A DNA stretch of 64,000 bases from Aliiroseovarius sediminilitoris (GTDB lineage: Bacteria > Pseudomonadota > Alphaproteobacteria > Rhodobacterales > Rhodobacteraceae). Of this stretch, positions 23,259 through 32,530 are shown piece by piece (the stretch's first letter is position 1; every line of letters begins with the position of its first letter). The notes beneath the pieces were generated by a model. The model saw only the letters and a list, made by a program, of their open reading frames with translations, did not search any database and was not told where the DNA came from. The stretch covers positions 1,984,001 to 2,048,000 of the forward strand of contig NZ_FOJB01000001.1 in assembly GCF_900109955.1 (NCBI RefSeq), read 5' to 3'. The position numbers were made by a program, and so were the translations under genes.

Positions 23259-23879
23259 TTATCCGCCGCTTCCCAATCGTGGTCCGGCCTGACCTTTCCT
23301 GCCATAGGCCGTACCCCAACCCCAGGCGCCTGCGCCAAAACCACGGGCGACGATCCGTTCGCGATAGATGCTGGACACGGTGTCACCATCGCCCGCCAGC
23401 AGGGCCTTGGTGGAACACATCTCGGCGCAGATCGGCAATTTGCCTTCAGCGATCCGGTTGCGGCCATATTTGGCGAACTCGGCAGCCGAGTTATTTTCCT
23501 CGGGGCCACCGGCGCAGAAGGTGCATTTGTCCATCTTGCCCCGCGACCCGAAATTCCCCGCTTGGGGGAACTGCGGTGCGCCGAACGGGCATGCATAGAA
23601 ACAATAACCGCAACCGATGCACAGATCTTTGGAATGCAGCACGATCCCGTCTTCCGTCTGATAGAACACATCAACCGGACAAACTGCCATGCAGGGCGCG
23701 TCCGAGCAGTGCATGCAGGCCACGGAAATCGAGCGTTCGCCCGGCTTGCCGTCGTTGATCGTGACCACCTTGCGGCGATTGATACCCCACGGCACTTCGT
23801 TTTCGTTCTTGCAGGCGGTGACACAGGCGTTGCATTCGATGCAGCGTTCGGCGTCAACGAGGAACTTTGCTCTTGCCAT
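23259..23879 (-). CDS. fdh3B: Formate dehydrogenase FDH3 beta subunit (4x[4Fe-4S])
   Basis: 206 residues. Cysteine groups CIECNACVTAC, CMHCSDAPCMAVCPVD, CIGCGYCFYACPF and CTFCAGG...C...C provide ligands for four [4Fe-4S] clusters, carrying electrons from the alpha subunit to the cytochrome. No own export signal is visible, so it is likely exported with the Tat-dependent alpha subunit. It lies 12 nt after fdhA and 81 nt before the gamma gene. Confidence 0.9.
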   Translation of the reverse strand: MARAKFLVDAERCIECNACVTACKNENEVPWGINRRKVVTINDGKPGERSISVACMHCSDAPCMAVCPVDVFYQTEDGIVLHSKDLCIGCGYCFYACPFGAPQFPQAGNFGSRGKMDKCTFCAGGPEENNSAAEFAKYGRNRIAEGKLPICAEMCSTKALLAGDGDTVSSIYRERIVARGFGAGAWGWGTAYGRKGQAGPRLGSGG

Positions 23880-23891
23880 TTCTCTTCTCCC

Positions 23892-26891
23892 TTACGCTGA
23901 CCAGATTTTGCAGAGGGTCGCTTTGGTCTCTTGCATCTGGGTTACGCTGTCATAGCCATAGGTCTGGGCGACGTTGGTGGATTCCCCCAAAACATAAGGA
24001 TCGGCCCCCTCGGGGTATTTGTCGCGCAGATCCTTGCCCTCTAGATGGCCACCAAAATGGAACGGCATAAAGGCGACGCCTTCTCCGACCCGTTCAGTGA
24101 CCATTGCCATCACCTTGACTTTGCCGCCCTCGGGCCCTTCGACCCAGACTTGTTCGCCATCACGGACGCCCAGATTGTTGGCATCGCGGAGGTTGATTTC
24201 GACGAACATATCCTGCTGCAATTCCGCCAACCACCGGTTCGAACGGGATTCGTCGCCCCCGCCCTCGTATTCGACCAAACGGCCCGACGTCAGGATGATC
24301 GGATAATCCTGCGAGAAATCGTTCTTCTGGATCGATTCGTACATCGTCGGCACGCGCCAGAATTTCTTGTCCTCATATGTCGGATAGTCGGCCACCAGAT
24401 CGCGGCGGTTGGTATACAACGGTTCGCGGTGCAGTGGCACCGGATCGGGGAAGGTCCAGACCACGGTGCGGGCCTTGGCGTTGCCGAAGGGCGCACAGCC
24501 ATGCTTGATGGCCACCCGCTGGATGCCGCCCGACAGGTCGGTTTTCCAGTTCACGCCACCGGATTTGGACTGGTAATCCGACGGCATATCGCCCTGCTGA
24601 GATGTCTCGCCAACTTCCTCGGTAGTGCCGCCGTCATCCGCCGGTTCCGCCGCCAATGGTGCCCCGTCCGGGAAGCCGGCAACCCGGTCGATGCTGGCGC
24701 GTTCCACGTCCGTCAGATCGCCGTCCCAGCCCAGATCACGCAGCATCTGCATGGTGAACTCGGGATAGCCGTCCTTGATTTCGGACCCCGCGGAATAGAC
24801 GCCTTCTGCCAGAAGGTTGTCGCCGTCACGTTCCACCCCGAACCGGGCGCGGAAGGTCAGGCCGCCTTCGGCCACCGGGATCGACATATCGTACAGAACC
24901 GGCGTGCCGGGATGGTTCATCTCGGCGGTGCCCCAGCAGGGCCAAGGCAGTCCATAGACATCACCATCCGCTGGGCCGCCCACGGCGCGCAGCGAGGTTT
25001 TGTCGAACGTGTGCTGATTGGCCATGTGCATCTTCAACCGCTCGGGGCTTTGACCGGTATAGCCGATGGTCCACATGCCGCGGTTGAACTCGCGGGTGAT
25101 GTCCTCGACATTAGGCTCGCCTCCGTCGTCAATCGCGATATTTCGGAACATCCTGTCATGGAAACCGAATTTCTCGGCAAACTTCGCGAGGATCGTATGA
25201 TCGGGCAGCGATTCAAACAGTGGCGCAACTGTCTGTTCACGCCATTGCAGCGATCGGTTGGAGGCCGTCACCGAGCCACGCGTCTCGAATTGCGTGCTGG
25301 CTGGCAGCAGATAGACGCCATCGGTGCGGTCATGCAACACGGCCGAGACGGTCGGATACGGATCGACGACGACAAGCATGTCAAGCTTCTCCATCGCGGT
25401 CTTCATCTCTTTCATGCGAGTCTGCGAGTTCGGCGCATGGCCCCAAAGCACCATCGCGCGGGTATTGTCGGGCTGGTCAAGGTTGGCCTTGTCCTCCAGC
25501 ACCCCGTCGATCCAACGGCTGACAGGAATGCCCGTCAGGTTCATCATCTTGGTGTCGCCGAACGTCGCATCGGAAAACTGTCCCTTGAGCCAGTCAAGAT
25601 CTTCTTCCCAAACACGTGCCCAATGCGCCCACGAGCCATCCGACAAGCCGTAATAGCCTGGCAGTGTATCAGCCAGAACCCCAAGATCCGTGGCCCCCTG
25701 CACATTGTCATGGCCGCGGAAAATATTGGTGCCACCACCCGGGCGGCCCATATTTCCAAGGGCCAGTTGCAGGATACAATAGGCGCGGGTGTTGTTATTG
25801 CCGTTGCTGTGCTGCGTGCCACCCATGCACCAGATCACGGTGCCGGGACGGTTGTTGGCCAAGGTGCGCGCAACCCGCTCCAACTGCTCACCGGGAGCGC
25901 CAGTTACACGCTCGACCTCTTCCGGTGTCCAGCGTTTCACTTCGTCGCGGATCTGGTCCATGCCCCAGGCACGGGTGCGAATGAATTCCTGATCCTCCCA
26001 TTTGTTCTCGAAGATATGCCACAGAATGCCCCAGATCAGCGCCACGTCGGAGCCGGGCCGGAAGCGCACATATTCGTCGGCATGTGCCGCCGTGCGGGTA
26101 AAGCGCGGATCACACACGATCACCGGCGCGTTGTTTTCCTCTTTCGCCTTGAGGATATGCAGAAGCGAAACGGGATGCGCCTCGGCAGGGTTGCTGCCGA
26201 TCAGAAAGATTGCCTTGGAGTTATGAATGTCATTATAGCTGTTGGTCATGGCGCCGTAGCCCCATGTGTTCGCCACACCGGCCACCGTGGTCGAATGGCA
26301 GATCCGCGCCTGGTGATCGACGTTGTTGGTGCCCCAGTAGGCGGCGAACTTGCGAAACAGATAGGCTTGTTCGTTGCTGTGCTTGGCAGACCCCAGCCAA
26401 TACACCGAATCCGGCCCGCTTTCTTCGCGGATCTTCATCATGCCATCGCCGATTTCATTGATCGCCTGTTCCCAACTCAGCCGGACCCATTCGCCATTTT
26501 CTTTCTTCATGGGGTATTTCAGGCGACGTTCACCATGGGCATGTTCGCGCACCGATGCGCCCTTGGCGCAATGCGCGCCGAGATTGAACGGGCTGTCGAA
26601 GCCGGGCTCCTGCCCGATCCAGACGCCATTATCCACCTCGGCAATGACCGTGCATCCGACCGAGCAATGGGTGCAGACTGTTTTCTTGATCTCAATCGCC
26701 CGTTCCGCTGCGGTTTGTGCCGTAGCCTGCGTGACGGTGCCGCCAGTTGCAGCAACAGCCGCCAGCCCGCCAATTGCAAGTCCCGAGCCGCGCAAGAAAG
26801 TGCGGCGGTCAACGGTGGTGGTTGCAGCACGTGTGATTGACGGTCTTGCGGAACGCCGCGCGCTGCCATTTGTTTTTTTTCTAAGCATCAT
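23892..26891 (-). CDS. fdhA: Formate dehydrogenase alpha subunit, Mo/W-bisMGD
   Basis: 999 residues. Twin-arginine signal with R29-R30 (DRRTFLRG). [4Fe-4S] ligands are C73, C76, C80 and C108. The metal-ligand residue is C198 in QARICHS, a cysteine, so this is not a selenoprotein. Long molybdopterin oxidoreductase domain plus C-terminal Mo-dinucleotide-binding domain. It oxidises formate to CO2 in the periplasm and feeds the cytochrome b subunit. It belongs to the FDH3 type and the surrounding accessory genes fit that. Operon order on the minus strand: DUF3305, DUF3306, TorD-like, Tat peptide, alpha, beta, gamma. Confidence 0.93.
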   Translation of the reverse strand: MMLRKKTNGSARRSARPSITRAATTTVDRRTFLRGSGLAIGGLAAVAATGGTVTQATAQTAAERAIEIKKTVCTHCSVGCTVIAEVDNGVWIGQEPGFDSPFNLGAHCAKGASVREHAHGERRLKYPMKKENGEWVRLSWEQAINEIGDGMMKIREESGPDSVYWLGSAKHSNEQAYLFRKFAAYWGTNNVDHQARICHSTTVAGVANTWGYGAMTNSYNDIHNSKAIFLIGSNPAEAHPVSLLHILKAKEENNAPVIVCDPRFTRTAAHADEYVRFRPGSDVALIWGILWHIFENKWEDQEFIRTRAWGMDQIRDEVKRWTPEEVERVTGAPGEQLERVARTLANNRPGTVIWCMGGTQHSNGNNNTRAYCILQLALGNMGRPGGGTNIFRGHDNVQGATDLGVLADTLPGYYGLSDGSWAHWARVWEEDLDWLKGQFSDATFGDTKMMNLTGIPVSRWIDGVLEDKANLDQPDNTRAMVLWGHAPNSQTRMKEMKTAMEKLDMLVVVDPYPTVSAVLHDRTDGVYLLPASTQFETRGSVTASNRSLQWREQTVAPLFESLPDHTILAKFAEKFGFHDRMFRNIAIDDGGEPNVEDITREFNRGMWTIGYTGQSPERLKMHMANQHTFDKTSLRAVGGPADGDVYGLPWPCWGTAEMNHPGTPVLYDMSIPVAEGGLTFRARFGVERDGDNLLAEGVYSAGSEIKDGYPEFTMQMLRDLGWDGDLTDVERASIDRVAGFPDGAPLAAEPADDGGTTEEVGETSQQGDMPSDYQSKSGGVNWKTDLSGGIQRVAIKHGCAPFGNAKARTVVWTFPDPVPLHREPLYTNRRDLVADYPTYEDKKFWRVPTMYESIQKNDFSQDYPIILTSGRLVEYEGGGDESRSNRWLAELQQDMFVEINLRDANNLGVRDGEQVWVEGPEGGKVKVMAMVTERVGEGVAFMPFHFGGHLEGKDLRDKYPEGADPYVLGESTNVAQTYGYDSVTQMQETKATLCKIWSA

Positions 26892-26975
26892 TGTTCTCCC
26901 TGGTTCTGCGCTGCAGACGTCTTGGTCCCAGTCTCATTCGCCCTGCCAAGTGGTGGCGGGGCGGGTCGCGCGGCT

Positions 26976-27167
26976 TTAGAAGCGGGTGCTTTTCAGATAC
27001 GCGCGGGTATGTTCGGTGTCCTGCATCACTTGCGATGACAGATCGACTTCGGCAGGCGCTGCCTGCGCGGCGGTGGTGCCGCTGGCGACGGCGACCGCCC
27101 CCGGCACGGCGGTGCCGGCAATCTTCAGGAAATTCCGACGCGTTGTGCCTTGCTTTGTATCAGCCAT
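26976..27167 (-). CDS. Formate-dehydrogenase-region Tat-signal small protein
   Basis: 63 residues from the ATG at 27167. Almost all of it is a twin-arginine signal (TRRNFLKIAG) with a hydrophobic core, followed by about 25 residues. It matches the small Tat-target proteins found beside FDH3 operons (TIGR02811 type). Function is unknown; it may help export or membrane assembly. It lies between the TorD-like chaperone gene and fdhA. Confidence 0.8.
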   Translation of the reverse strand: MADTKQGTTRRNFLKIAGTAVPGAVAVASGTTAAQAAPAEVDLSSQVMQDTEHTRAYLKSTRF

Positions 27168-27233
27168 TTGAATGTGTTCCCTCCCTGTTGTCGTCTCAAG
27201 GCAGCCCCCGGCCACCCTTATATCGACAGGCCG

Positions 27234-27842
27234 TCAGCCTGCCATCATGCGAAATGCTTCCTGCTCTATGCTCAGAAACTCTGAACCGACGGCTCCAATC
27301 GAAGCATAAAACACCGACCCCTTGGCACCTTGTAAATCCGCAAAGAAATACGTGGCCCATGGCCCGATATGTGTGTTGTAGAAATCTTTCTGGCGCTGCA
27401 ATGGTGTCGCATTGCCGAAGCGCCCGACGATCATGCCACCCATCATCTCCATCAACGAGGCGATGTTGTCTTCCGGCTCAAACGTGTTCTGTGCCCGGGT
27501 GATCCCAAGGGCAGCCATGTCGGCGCGCAGATTGGCGAGTGGTTTCTCGTTCAGAAAACCGGTCATGTAATAACTGGCATAAGGCAACAGCTCACCACGC
27601 CCAAGGCCGATGAACAACGCGTTGTATTCCCTGCTTGCCGCTTTGGGTTTCGTAACTTTCGCAACCCGCGCAAGCCCCTCAATCGCCTGACCCAGTGGGG
27701 ACGCATCCCCTGTCAGCCCCGCAGTCTGCTCCAACAGCATCTCATCCGGCGGGCCCGCCAACATAACGCCGAGATAATTGTAGAGGTCAGCGCGCAACCG
27801 GTCCTCTTCGATTGTCTCGGGATGAGTTTGTGCCAGGGTCAT
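27234..27842 (-). CDS. TorD/DmsD-family chaperone for formate dehydrogenase
   Basis: 202 residues, all-helical, with the TorD-family pattern (YNYLGVMLAGPPDE, LPYASYYMTGFLNEKPL, EPEDNIASLMEMMGGM). These chaperones bind Tat signals and hold molybdoenzymes until cofactor insertion. The start at 27842 overlaps the DUF3306 gene by 4 nt. The target is presumably the alpha subunit two genes downstream. Confidence 0.88.
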   Translation of the reverse strand: MTLAQTHPETIEEDRLRADLYNYLGVMLAGPPDEMLLEQTAGLTGDASPLGQAIEGLARVAKVTKPKAASREYNALFIGLGRGELLPYASYYMTGFLNEKPLANLRADMAALGITRAQNTFEPEDNIASLMEMMGGMIVGRFGNATPLQRQKDFYNTHIGPWATYFFADLQGAKGSVFYASIGAVGSEFLSIEQEAFRMMAG

Positions 27843-28441
27843 ACGTCATGTCCGTCGAAATGAAATACCATTCTGCGCGGCGTGGGGTGGTCAGTCTTCT
27901 GTCCCTGATCTTCCGCAACGTCTGGGGCCGTAGCTTCAACCCCATCTGCCAGAACGTCCTTGCCAATATCTTCGGCCAGTTTGTCTTCTTTGCCAAGTGG
28001 TTTCACGTCGTCTTCTGCCGCGTCCCCCTCAGCTTCGTCCTGACGCGCCGCGTCAAGCACATGCGCAAGCAGTCCTTTACCCACCTGATATGTGGTCTGA
28101 AGCGGTGCGCTGCCGTAGCTTCCGGTCAGATAATCATCGTCGTAGTCATTCAGCCCGTCCACGCAAGCCAGCACCGGATTGCTACGCCACAGCTTGCGCA
28201 GTGCGCGCTTGCGGATACGTTCAGGGACGGCCTTGGCCATAAAGGCGGCAAAGTCGTCGCCCTCGGACATAGTGTCGGGATCAGGCAGACCCAACTCCAA
28301 CAGAATATCCTCGTCGCTTTTCTCTTCCAAGGCGCTGCGCTGCTCGGCCTCAATCGCTGCCTGCCTCTCGGCCGCGATGGCTTCCGCCTCAGCCTCGACA
28401 GCGGCGCGGCGACGGTCCCAGAATGTCGCGTTTCGGCTCAA
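27839..28441 (-). CDS. DUF3306 protein
   Basis: 200 residues. An N-terminal coiled-coil rich in Glu, Ala and Arg (about 10-55) leads to the conserved DUF3306 core (LPDPDTMSEGDDFAAFMAK, RALRKLWRSNPVLACVDGLNDY). An acidic, low-complexity tail follows. No known activity; it always accompanies FDH3 operons, so a maturation or assembly role is inferred. 4-nt overlaps with both neighbours indicate coupled translation. Confidence 0.85.
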   Translation of the reverse strand: MSRNATFWDRRRAAVEAEAEAIAAERQAAIEAEQRSALEEKSDEDILLELGLPDPDTMSEGDDFAAFMAKAVPERIRKRALRKLWRSNPVLACVDGLNDYDDDYLTGSYGSAPLQTTYQVGKGLLAHVLDAARQDEAEGDAAEDDVKPLGKEDKLAEDIGKDVLADGVEATAPDVAEDQGQKTDHPTPRRMVFHFDGHDV

Positions 28442-29007
28442 TTCATGGACTCCCTTCGGCGGCGTGGCGAGCGGTAGACATCGCTGTCCTGCACGATGCG
28501 CGGATCACCGATGCCGTCCTGATCACCATCCACGTTCATATTCTTGCGCTTGCGTTTCACAAATTCTTCTTCTTCGTGGTGGCGGTTCACGAAATCTGCG
28601 ACCCAGGCCAACATGCCTTCGGGCATAGGCACTTTTTCCACCAGAACCTCAGAGGAATCACAATAATCCTGCGCCTCATAGGGCGATGCCGTGGCAAGCG
28701 ACAGCTTCCACGGGGTCTCCGGCGATGTCTCATCCGGGCTAAGTATCACGTAGATGGAGGGTTGGCGCGCTTGCAATTCATGCACGTAAGCCTCGGTATC
28801 CGAAACAAAAAGCTCCAGCGGCACGGTTGCGGCGTGATAGTCTGTCACCTGACCTTCGGTGCGCAGAACCTTCCACCGCGCAGGCCCTGCACCCGGCAAC
28901 ACATCAACCGCCCGCCAGGCCCATTTCGCCCACCGCGTCACACCGGGCGTTTTCCGCATCACAACCCCAAGCGGGATGGATTGGGAATTGGGAAAGATGA
29001 AGGACAA
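28438..29007 (-). CDS. DUF3305 protein, first gene of formate dehydrogenase operon
   Basis: 189 residues. SIPLGVVMRKTPGVTRWAKW near the N-terminus and the WKLSLATASPYEAQDY region are DUF3305 hallmarks. The C-terminus is highly charged (EEEEFVKRKRK). Function unknown; partner of DUF3306 in FDH3 loci. It is divergent from the 4Fe-4S protein gene across a 256-nt spacer, which should hold both promoters. I find no FNR-type box there by eye. Confidence 0.85.
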   Translation of the reverse strand: MSFIFPNSQSIPLGVVMRKTPGVTRWAKWAWRAVDVLPGAGPARWKVLRTEGQVTDYHAATVPLELFVSDTEAYVHELQARQPSIYVILSPDETSPETPWKLSLATASPYEAQDYCDSSEVLVEKVPMPEGMLAWVADFVNRHHEEEEFVKRKRKNMNVDGDQDGIGDPRIVQDSDVYRSPRRRRESMN

Positions 29008-29263
29008 ACTGGCACCTGTTGATTACGACGTTATCTCGAGTCTCAATCAGTCTACTGAAACGACGAGAAAAATAAAGTACGTTGTCGGCTTTGGGCAGCC
29101 ACGCAACCTTGTTTCGGCCAACGCTCTGACCAAGACCAACTGCGCCGACACATCGCTGTTACGGTCCTTTCCCACCGATCTTCGGAAATGATCGCCGAAT
29201 TTGGTCACACCGCCTTTCATCCGGCGCCGTTCCATCCTACCAATACATGGGTGAGGGGTCGAA

Positions 29264-31219
29264 ATGAAAAAAACACTGCTGATCTGTGATTGTCTGGGCA
29301 CGCAAAATATTGACGGCGACGCATTGGGCGCGGCGACGGGATTAGAATGCTCGCGCATGCACACTGCACTGTGTCAGGCGCAAGCCGACCTGGCCGCCAA
29401 GGCGATGGCCAAGGGCGGTGTGATGATTGCCTGCCAGCAGGAAGCCAGCCGCTTCGCAGACCTGGCCGAAGATATTGGTGCGCCCATCCCCGACTTTGTC
29501 GATATACGCGACCGAGCGGGCTGGACCGCAGACGCCGCGCACACGACCGCAAAAATGGCAGCCCTTGTGGCCGACGCAGCACTCGTGATGCCCCAGCCCA
29601 AGACCGTCGATGTCGTCTCGCAGGGCACTTGCCTTATATTGGGCGCACCGGATGCGGCCTTTGGTGCCGCTGAGAAACTGGCCGATATTCTGGCGGTGAC
29701 GGTGCTTGTCTCGCAACCGGCGGACATGCCCGTGACGACCCGCTATGACAGTTGCGTCGGGCAGTTGCGCCGGGTCGCAGGCACGCTGGGCCAGTTTGAG
29801 GTGACGATTGACGCGTTCCAGCAGGTCTTGCCGGGCGGGCGCGGTACACCCGCGCTGACGGCACCACGCGACGGCGCGCAGTCAGGCTGTGACCTGATTC
29901 TTGACCTGACTGGTGATACGCCCCTGTTTCCCGCCCCGGACAAGCGCGATGGCTATGTGCGCGCCGACCCGGACAGCCTGCCGGCGGTCGCCGATGCCAT
30001 TCTTGCCGCCAGCCAGATGGTCGGCACGTTTGAAAAACCGCTCCATGTACGACTGGAGCCGTCTCTTTGCGCGCATTCCCGCGCCGAGAAACCTGCCTGC
30101 TCCAACTGTTTGAATGTCTGCCCCACGGGTGCAATCCTGCCTGCCGGCGAACATGTAAGCGTCGATCCGTTGATCTGCGCCGGTTGTGGCGCTTGTTCAG
30201 CGGTCTGTCCCTCCGGGGCGATCACCTATGACGCGCCGCCGCTTGATCATGTGTTTCGCCGCATCTACACGCTGGCCACGACCTACCGTAAGGCTGGCGG
30301 GCAGACCGGAACGCTTCTCGTGCACGACGGCCACGGTGCCGAAATGATCCGCCTTGCCGCTCGGTTTGGCAAGGGGCTGCCCGCCCATGTGATCCCGCTG
30401 GAAATCGACGCTTTGGCGATGTTCGGTCATGCCGAGATGCTCGCGGCCCTGGCCAGCGGTTTTGCCGGGGTGGATATCCTGCTGGCCCCGAAAAGCGATC
30501 GCGATGTATTGCAGACGCAGGTCGATCTGACCGCAGCCATCTGGTCAGGCGATCACGTCGCACTGCTGGATATCACAGACCCCGATAGGCTGTCGGATCA
30601 CCTGTTTGACCGCAATGTCCCCACCACACAGCTTGCCGCGCCGATCCTGCCGCAAGGATCACGCCGCCAGATTACCCGGCTGGCCGCAAAGACGCTGCAA
30701 CCCCAAGCAGAAATCACCCCCCTGCCCGCCCACGCACCTTATGGCGCTGTGATCGTTGACACCGATGCCTGCACACTGTGTCTGGCGTGCGCCTCGCTCT
30801 GCCCATCCGGCGCATTGGTGGACAACCCAGACAAGCCACAATTGCGCTTTCAGGAAGATGCCTGCCTGCAATGCGGTCTGTGCGCCAATGTTTGCCCCGA
30901 AAACGCCATCACTTTGCAACCGCAGCTTAACCTGACCGACGCGGCGCTATCGCAGGTGGTCTTGCACGAGGAAGAGCCGTTCGCCTGCGTCGAATGCGGT
31001 AGCCTGTTCGGCGTCAAATCCACTGTTGAGCGGATCGTTGAAAAGCTGGCGGGCAACCACGCAATGTTTGCCAACCCCGCCGCTGCGCGGATGATCCAGA
31101 TGTGCGAAAATTGCCGCGTGCAGGCACAATTCCATTCGCAAGACAATCCATTCACTGGCGGCGAACGACCTGCCGTGCGCACGACCGAAGACTACTTTTC
31201 CAAACGCAAGGATCACTAG
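29264..31219 (+). CDS. 4Fe-4S polyferredoxin associated with formate dehydrogenase
   Basis: 651 residues. Two pairs of ferredoxin motifs: CSNCLNVCP (from C279) and CAGCGACSAVCP, then CTLCLACASLCP and CLQCGLCANVCP, giving up to four [4Fe-4S] clusters, plus CVECG and CENC near the end. The N-terminal 270 residues have ICDCLGT and other cysteines. It has no signal peptide and so is cytoplasmic. It leads the plus-strand arm of the FDH locus and is usually conserved there; it may supply electrons or take part in sulfur/cofactor maturation. Exact role unknown. Confidence 0.88.
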   Translation: MKKTLLICDCLGTQNIDGDALGAATGLECSRMHTALCQAQADLAAKAMAKGGVMIACQQEASRFADLAEDIGAPIPDFVDIRDRAGWTADAAHTTAKMAALVADAALVMPQPKTVDVVSQGTCLILGAPDAAFGAAEKLADILAVTVLVSQPADMPVTTRYDSCVGQLRRVAGTLGQFEVTIDAFQQVLPGGRGTPALTAPRDGAQSGCDLILDLTGDTPLFPAPDKRDGYVRADPDSLPAVADAILAASQMVGTFEKPLHVRLEPSLCAHSRAEKPACSNCLNVCPTGAILPAGEHVSVDPLICAGCGACSAVCPSGAITYDAPPLDHVFRRIYTLATTYRKAGGQTGTLLVHDGHGAEMIRLAARFGKGLPAHVIPLEIDALAMFGHAEMLAALASGFAGVDILLAPKSDRDVLQTQVDLTAAIWSGDHVALLDITDPDRLSDHLFDRNVPTTQLAAPILPQGSRRQITRLAAKTLQPQAEITPLPAHAPYGAVIVDTDACTLCLACASLCPSGALVDNPDKPQLRFQEDACLQCGLCANVCPENAITLQPQLNLTDAALSQVVLHEEEPFACVECGSLFGVKSTVERIVEKLAGNHAMFANPAAARMIQMCENCRVQAQFHSQDNPFTGGERPAVRTTEDYFSKRKDH

Positions 31220-31266
31220 ACCGGACAGGCGCGGCGGTGATGAACAACCCTGAAAAGGAGATGAAG

Positions 31267-31455
31267 ATGAGCGAAGATTTCAACATGTCGATGCGCAAAT
31301 TCCTGAAACAGGTCGGCGTGACCTCGCAGCAGGCCATCGAAGAAGCGGCCCGCAAGGCGGGTGGCACGGACGGCAAAACCTTCGAAGCGCGGATGGTGCT
31401 GACAATCGACGGTCTGGATCTGGAACACGTCGTCACCGGCACGATCAAGGGGTGA
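31267..31455 (+). CDS. DUF6494 protein
   Basis: 62 residues from the ATG at 31267, chosen because AAGGAG sits 6 nt upstream (an ATG at 31261 is too close). Matches the DUF6494 pattern, MSMRKFLKQVGVTSQQAIEE, and VTGTIKG at the end. Function unknown; conserved between the 4Fe-4S protein and Mrp genes in FDH loci. The stop is 7 nt before the mrp start. Confidence 0.8.
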   Translation: MSEDFNMSMRKFLKQVGVTSQQAIEEAARKAGGTDGKTFEARMVLTIDGLDLEHVVTGTIKG

Positions 31456-31462
31456 GCCGAAC

Positions 31463-32530
31463 ATGACGCTTTGTCGTGAGGATGTGTTGGCTGCGCTGAA
31501 CACGCTGACCGATCCGGTCAGTGGTGGCTCGCTGGTCGAGGCCGGGTTGATCAAGGCACTGACTGTCGAAGACGGCGTGGTGCGCTTTGTGCTGGAGGTA
31601 AGCGGCAGCCATGCCGCCGCCTATACAAAAGTGAAGGACCAGGCCGAAGCGAAGGTGCAAGCCCTGCCCGGAGTTGAAAAACTATCCGTTGTGATGACGG
31701 CGCATAGCGCACCCGCTGCTCCGCCCGATCTGGGTCTTGGGCGACGTTCTGAGCCAACAGGACCTGAGAAAGTACCGGGTGTGGACCGGATCATCGCAAT
31801 CGCATCCGGCAAGGGCGGCGTGGGCAAGTCCACCGTTGCCGCCAACCTGGCCTGTGCGCTGGCGGCAGAAGGGCGACGCGTCGGTCTGCTGGATGCTGAT
31901 GTCTATGGCCCCTCGCAACCGCGGATGCTGGGGGTGTCGGGACGTCCGTCTTCACCCGATGGCAAGACCATTCTGCCAATGCGCAATTTCGGCGTCACGA
32001 TGATGTCCATCGGACTGATGACAAACGACGATCAGGCTGTGGTCTGGCGTGGACCGATGCTGATGGGCGCGCTTCAGCAGATGCTGACGCAAGTTCAATG
32101 GGGTGCATTGGATGTGCTGATTGTCGATTTGCCGCCCGGCACTGGCGATGTGCAGATGACACTGGCACAAAAGGCGCAGCTTGACGGCGCGATCATCGTT
32201 TCGACCCCGCAGGATGTGGCGCTGCTGGATGCGCGCAAGGGAATTGATATGTTCAACCAGTTGGGCACATCCATCATCGGGATGATCGAAAACATGTCGA
32301 CCCATATCTGTTCGAAATGCGGCCATGAAGAACACACGTTCGGCCATGGCGGGGTTGCAACCGAAGCGGCCAAACTTGGCGTGCCATTGCTGGCGGAAAT
32401 TCCACTGCATCTGGATATCAGGCTGGCCGCAGATGGCGGCGCGCCGATCGTGGTGTCCAAGCCGGACAGCCCGCAGGCGGCGGCGTTCCGCGAGGTTGCG
32501 CAGAAGCTGGTCGCAGCCGGTCACGCATGA
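31463..32530 (+). CDS. Mrp/NBP35-family Fe-S cluster carrier ATPase (ApbC-like)
   Basis: 355 residues: an N-terminal MIP18/DUF59-like domain (about 1-80), then a ParA-type ATPase with the deviant Walker A GKGGVGKS, and the Fe-S binding C-x-x-C in CSKCGHEE. ParA-like ATPases of this family carry [4Fe-4S] clusters to apo-enzymes. In this operon the likely clients are the formate dehydrogenase subunits or the polyferredoxin. It overlaps the next gene by 4 nt. Confidence 0.9.
   Translation: MTLCREDVLAALNTLTDPVSGGSLVEAGLIKALTVEDGVVRFVLEVSGSHAAAYTKVKDQAEAKVQALPGVEKLSVVMTAHSAPAAPPDLGLGRRSEPTGPEKVPGVDRIIAIASGKGGVGKSTVAANLACALAAEGRRVGLLDADVYGPSQPRMLGVSGRPSSPDGKTILPMRNFGVTMMSIGLMTNDDQAVVWRGPMLMGALQQMLTQVQWGALDVLIVDLPPGTGDVQMTLAQKAQLDGAIIVSTPQDVALLDARKGIDMFNQLGTSIIGMIENMSTHICSKCGHEEHTFGHGGVATEAAKLGVPLLAEIPLHLDIRLAADGGAPIVVSKPDSPQAAAFREVAQKLVAAGHA

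Noticed and set aside
24045-26840. 931-codon plus-strand frame opposite fdhA
   Set aside because: Exact antisense of a conserved formate dehydrogenase; long only because of high G+C codon use.
23892-26891. Selenocysteine formate dehydrogenase
   Set aside because: The metal-ligand position is an ordinary Cys codon (C198) and no in-frame TGA or SECIS-like hairpin is needed.
29008-29263. FNR box in the formate dehydrogenase divergent promoter
   Set aside because: TTGAT occurs but its partner half-site ATCAA is absent at the right distance.
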